64,000 nucleotides of DNA from Formicarius rufipectus (taxonomy: Eukaryota > Chordata > Aves > Passeriformes > Formicariidae): positions 1,046,799 to 1,110,798 of the forward strand of contig VXAU01001352.1 of NCBI GenBank assembly GCA_013399695.1, read 5' to 3'. The translations under genes and the position numbers were made by a program. The notes beneath the pieces were generated by a model, which did no database searches, was not told the DNA's origin, and was given only the letters and a program-made list of their open reading frames with translations. This document shows positions 60,534 to 64,000 of this stretch, in pieces (positions within the stretch are counted from its first letter, which is position 1; the number at the start of each line of letters is the position of its first letter).

Positions 60534-61005
60534 GTGACTGCTGCCTCACCTCCTCCCACAGTCACCCTCTTCTACCCTAGCAAGGGCCTGTTTTCCTCCG
60601 CAAGGCTCCCTGTTACTCACCCACATGCAAATGCTTTTGACCTTAATTAAAGCAGTTCACCTCTCTCTGCCTCCAGGGATGGTTCCTCATAAGGCAGTTG
60701 TGTTTAATTAGCATTTGCATAGCATTCTGCTGGTTGCTTTCCTGGAGCGTTGTTCAGTAGGAGCGTGGGATTGCTGAAGCCTGACTGGCAAGCTTTGCAC
60801 CCTCCTAATTGACACAGAAGCCAAGTAGAAGTTACACAAGGAAAGAACAGAGAATCGCTAATGATGGATCATTAGCAAGTAGCTCCTTTGAATGAATGTA
60901 GATAACTTTATAACTCTATCAAAGTGAAAAGTAGCGTGATGAATTATGCATCAAACAATAAAAGCTCAAGGAAGACACTGGTTTTATAATTGCTGTGCAA
61001 TTTTC
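60462..61005. promoter_or_regulatory. Candidate enhancer block with paired POU octamers and homeodomain sites
   Basis: ATGCAAAT at 60625-60632 and its reverse complement ATTTGCAT at 60713-60720 flank TTAATTAA (60643-60650) and TAATTA (60705-60710). Further on come ATCAAAG (TCF/LEF-like, 60918-60924), TTATGCAT and AAACAATA (SOX-like). No transposon signature is present. Octamers bind POU factors and TAATTA binds homeodomain proteins. SUGCT lies beside a gene desert holding INHBA and GLI3 in mammals, so a long-range target is possible. This is inference from motif density; conservation is untested. Confidence 0.4.
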
Positions 61006-61560
61006 CAGCATGCTCTAGTTTGTAAGATTAATTTTCTTTGGGAAGCATGAAGCATTCTATGCCTGTTGTGCACTTAATGTCAGTTTGGGTCTTCTCTTTT
61101 AGAGATTTTGTTCTGCGTCTTTTGATATCACTGCAAAAACGTCCAGGTTTTTAGATCCACACCTGAAATAAGACTGCTTTATATCTATTATTTTTTAATA
61201 GAAATTGCATAATAGTTTTGTGACTGTTGAATTTCTAGACTAATAAATCTCTAAAGGGAATTTTTGCTCTGAAATTATCTTCATGAGCATTTCAGTTGGC
61301 ACAGAGGTCGTTTCTGTGGCTTGCACTAGTGCCAGTTCATCCCCCAGTCCTTCCTAAAAGTGGAATTAATACAAATATTGCCTAGTGATGTCACCTTTCC
61401 CTTTAAAATGCACTGATCTCTCACTTGAGGTTTCCTCTGAATATTGAACTCAGAGTGTTCAAAGTGAGTAGAATCAGAGGGAAAAGTTGATAGAGAAAAG
61501 TTATCCCTGATGTGAGCTGTTTCTTTACTTTCATATTATAATGGGTGAAAAGGACATTTA
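61006..61560. other. Intron sequence, nothing recognised
   Basis: AT-rich, possibly continuing the conserved-looking block. No repeat or gene seen. Confidence 0.4.
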
Positions 61561-61564
61561 TTAG

Positions 61565-62400
61565 TGGGGGAAAGGGACTCTGAGATCTAATCCATCTGCA
61601 AGCTCCAGGGATCAGCTGTGGAATCAGCTATGCTTGGATAAATCTTTGTCCTAAAGACTTGACTGATAAAAACTCCACAACCTCCTCCCATGGCCTGTTT
61701 CATCATTTTGCTACCCCTGCCATTATAAGAGCTTGTTTTTTCATTTCCCACAGTTTCCTTTGTTGTAATTTAAATCAATTATTTCTCAGTCATCATAGGC
61801 ATGAAAAAGGATTTACTTCCTCCTTCCAGAAAACTCTCATGGATTTTGGGGGTGTGTAGGGTGGGTTTTAAGAGGTGTATTTTTGGGGTTTGGGTTTTTT
61901 TGGGGTGTTGTTTTTGTACTTTTTGAAAACAGTTTTGAAGATGTTTTTCTCTGGCCTTTCTCTTTAGGTCCATGATCTCACGTTGTTCAGTCTGTTGTGT
62001 TTCCTGTGATAATTTCAGTTGCTGTCCTGTAGACACTCTCAGGTGTTCCAGATGGCTGTGCAGTGGGGGCCCCAGAGCAGACACTGCTCCAGCTGTGACC
62101 TGCCAGCTCTGACTAGAGCAAAAAGATTATTTCATGTGTCCTGCAGGCATCTCTCTTGTTTGTACATCCCTCTGTGACGCTTGCCTTTTTCGCAACAGCA
62201 CGGTGTTGTTGACTCATCTTCACTCTGTGATCTAGAATAACCTCTAGATAGTCCTACTTTGCTATTTGTCCCCTGCCCTGTATTTATAGAATTAAATGCA
62301 GCTCCTTCCCCTTAAAATGATTGAATTGCACACTGTTTTATCAGAACATTTGTCCAGTGTAGCTAGGTCATTGTCAAATCTGCTCCACAGACAGTTTTAG
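61565..62400 (-). mobile_element. Long antisense ancient CR1 LINE (3' end into reverse-transcriptase C-terminus)
   Basis: Along the plus strand, reversed CR1 landmarks appear in order: CTGAGATCTAATCCATC (61580), AAAACTCCACAACCTCCTCC (61670), GTTTAAATC-like (61770), GTAGACACTCTCAGG (62029), GGGGCCCCAGAGCAGACAC, GCACGGTGTTGTTGACTC (62199), ATCTAGAATAACCTCTAG, AAATGATTGAATTGCACAC and TAGCTAGGTCATTGTCAAA (62361). The gaps between them are short, so this is one copy of about 840 bp. It is amniote-age by divergence. A G/T-rich patch at about 61845-61920 interrupts it. Confidence 0.72.
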
Positions 62401-62690
62401 CTTGAAGTCCTCAGAAAGCTGAGCAGGTAAGAGCTGAGTTCCATCAGCCATCCCACTAAAAGTACATTGAGATGTGCTTCATGCTCTGCAGAAGCCTCTG
62501 GAGCTCACTCGAAATGTTTTTCTATTTTAGAAGACTCCAAGAAGCAATTCTCTAAATGAGATTCCCCTCTCAGTATTGCATCTGGTTTTGGGTTTAACTA
62601 GACCTTGTTTCTTTAGTCATTTTATGGAAAATAGCAGGGAATTTTCTTTCTAAACGTCAAATCTTGATTTGACATCCTACCAGGCAATTC
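62401..62690. other. Intron sequence or unrecognised CR1 extension
   Basis: About 290 bp with nothing clear. It may hold more of the antisense CR1. Confidence 0.35.
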
Positions 62691-62694
62691 CCAA

Positions 62695-63165
62695 ATGCTG
62701 GAAGTCAAGCAGGTGAGGCAGAAGGCTGGATTGACTCAGCAGGGATCTTCTCTTGGAAAGGCAAAAAAGGAAGGTGTGTGCCCAGTGGAAGCAAGGTCAG
62801 GTGATATGGGAAGAATTCAGAGATGCTGCCTTCCACTGTAGGGAGAAAATCTGTGTGACCAAGTCTCAGCTGGAGGTGAAGCTGCCAGAAATGTGAGGGA
62901 CAATAAAAAGAGGGTTTTTTCAAATATATTAATTGCAATAGGCAGTATAGAAATATCATTGGCCAGTTCCAGGATGAGGATGGTCACCTCCCAAAGAGGG
63001 ACAGAGACAAGGCAGAAGAGGGTTTAATGAATTCTTGGCCTCTGCTTTCAACATTCATGCCGGAACAAGGGGGTCTCAGTGCCCCGAGCTGGAGGGCCAT
63101 GACTGAGAATGATCAACTCCCAGTCAACCCTGAAATGGTGTGGGATCTGCTGCTTCAGCATGGGA
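62695..63165 (+). mobile_element. CR1 LINE ORF2 fragment, region just before the reverse transcriptase
   Basis: Sense-strand landmarks of CR1 ORF2 appear in order: a 'GGAAGCAAGGTCAGG...GGGAAGAATTCAG' part, NVRDNKKR at about 62892-62915, GACAGAGACAAGGCAGAAGAG (63000), GCCTCTGCTTTCAACATTC, GCCCCGAGCTGGAGGGCC, and CTCCCAGTCAACCCTGAAATG, then GATCTGCTGCTTCAGC. Several frameshifts and stops break it. The copy stops abruptly at about 63165, where LTR sequence follows, and no continuation is seen beyond the LTR. Confidence 0.72.
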
Positions 63166-63179
63166 ATTTGAGAGGAGAT

Positions 63180-63552
63180 ACAACCAACTGACCAGGGGGA
63201 TATTCCAGACCATATGATGTCATGCTCAGTTTATAAAGTGGGGGGAAGAAGGAGGAAGGGGGGGATATTTGGAGTGATGATGTTTGTCTTACCAAGTAAC
63301 CATTAGGCATGATGGTGTTCCACTCTCCTGGGGATGGCTGAACACCTGCCTGCCCAGGGAAAGCAGGGAACTAATTTCTCATCTTCCTTTGTTCGTGTGT
63401 GAGGCCTTTGCTTTCCCTACTGAATTGTCTTTATCTCAACCCATGAGTTTTCTGGCTTTTACCCTTTCTAATTCTCCCTCTGGTCCTGCTGGTGAGGGAG
63501 TGAGGAAGTGGCTGTGTGGTCCTTGGTTGCTGGCTGGAGTCAAACCATGACT
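63180..63552 (+). mobile_element. 5'-truncated LTR of an avian endogenous retrovirus, sense
   Basis: The block starts at ACTGACCAGGGGGATATTCC, continues CATATGATGTCATGCTCAG, a TATA-like TATAAAG (63232-63238), AAGAAGGAGGAAGGGGGGG, 'TGGCTGAACACCTGCCTGCCC' and 'TTTATCTCAACCCATGAG', and ends near GTCAAACCATGACT. This matches the 3' two thirds of a common bird LTR. Its usual start (TGTGCTGGTTTTGGC-like) and roughly 250 bp of U3 are missing. The poly(A) signal area reads CTACTGAATTG, so it is probably dead. No flanking duplication is expected or seen. Confidence 0.85.
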
Positions 63553-64000
63553 GAGGGTTGTCTCACCTGCCTTGATGTCTGGGGGTTAAAGCTCCACATC
63601 TGAGTTACTTGTCTGCCCTTTCCTTTATGGAGAAACACTGGTCATCATAATTCTTTAGTCACATCCCAGTGTCTTAGAAGAACTTCACTGTAAGTGTGTC
63701 CTTTTACCTTCAGTGTCTCCAGAAATAGTGTAAGGGACTAACCTTCCATATCTATGTTATTGGCATTTAAAGTTAGATGGGATGTATCTCACCTCCAGCC
63801 CTTCTCCTGGAGAAAAGACAAGAGATTGCCTTCACTCTTTCTTCTTTATGGGTACATGCTGGATGTTGCTCATCTCCTGAGTATTTTCATTGTGATTGTT
63901 TCTATATTGAATGGAAGGTAAATGATTTGGTCTGCATTCCCCCATTCTACATCCTTTCCTTTTGAAACACAGAAATGATGCATAGAATCTTAGAGTCCTC
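63553..64000. other. Intron sequence at window end
   Basis: No recognised feature. The last bases 'AGAATCTTAGAGTCCTC' could be the very start of another repeat cut by the window edge, but this cannot be judged. Confidence 0.4.

Noticed and set aside
1..64000. CRISPR arrays, bacterial operons, phage or toxin-antitoxin systems
   Set aside because: The sequence is vertebrate in every respect. No spaced direct-repeat array or dense coding was found.

Overview
This window looks like bird nuclear DNA, and almost all of it reads as intron. The evidence is the dense avian-type CR1 LINE tails, which end in the 'TTGGACTTGATGATCTCAGA' / 'GATTCTATGAT' signature. It also holds several solo LTRs with TG..CA-like ends and 5-bp target duplications, older amniote-wide CR1 remnants, AT-rich single-copy sequence with very short reading frames, and no bacterial-style coding density. 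I cannot fix the species; a neognath bird, possibly a songbird, fits best.

Only one coding piece could be supported. It is a 64-nt exon at 9935-9998 (+), flanked by a good polypyrimidine tract/AG and a GT donor. Its 21 codons (beginning VLHNGLVMEMNHP) match, from memory of the family, the near-C-terminal segment of SUGCT (succinyl-CoA:glutarate-CoA transferase, formerly C7orf10). SUGCT has very long introns in amniotes. If the call is right, nearly 10 kb of the upstream intron and about 54 kb of the downstream intron fill the rest of the window on the sense strand.

Layout: 1-9.9 kb is intron with an old CR1 endonuclease fragment (3.08-3.5 kb), an antisense avian CR1 (6.5-7.1 kb) and an ancient CR1 tail (8.64-9.02 kb). 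The exon follows at 9.94 kb. Two CR1 tails lie in tandem at 12.97-13.96 kb. From 22.8 to 25.8 kb, a sense CR1 and an antisense ancient CR1 meet tail to tail. From 32 to 38 kb there is a non-repetitive stretch that looks conserved, amniote MITE-like palindromes, a solo LTR with an ACAAC duplication (36142-36830), an AAAAC-rich tract, a perfect 25-bp palindrome and a second, antisense LTR. From 40 to 50 kb there are small old repeats (CR1 tail, MIR-like pieces), a 23-bp minisatellite and an avian CR1. From 57 to 59.5 kb there is a CR1 and then an antisense solo LTR with a CR1 inserted inside it. From 60.4 to 61.0 kb there is a block with paired octamer and homeodomain-type motifs, a candidate enhancer. 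It begins with a strong splice acceptor that is phase-compatible with the SUGCT exon. From 61.6 to 63.55 kb there is a long antisense ancient CR1, a sense CR1 ORF2 fragment and a truncated LTR.

No tRNA, rRNA, CRISPR array or intact transposon gene was seen. All reading frames over 100 codons are either CR1 remnants, repeat-driven open frames or frames with no recognisable product. I found no new multi-gene system. The points most worth following are the candidate enhancer block, the nested LTR/CR1 history and the possible alternative SUGCT exon.
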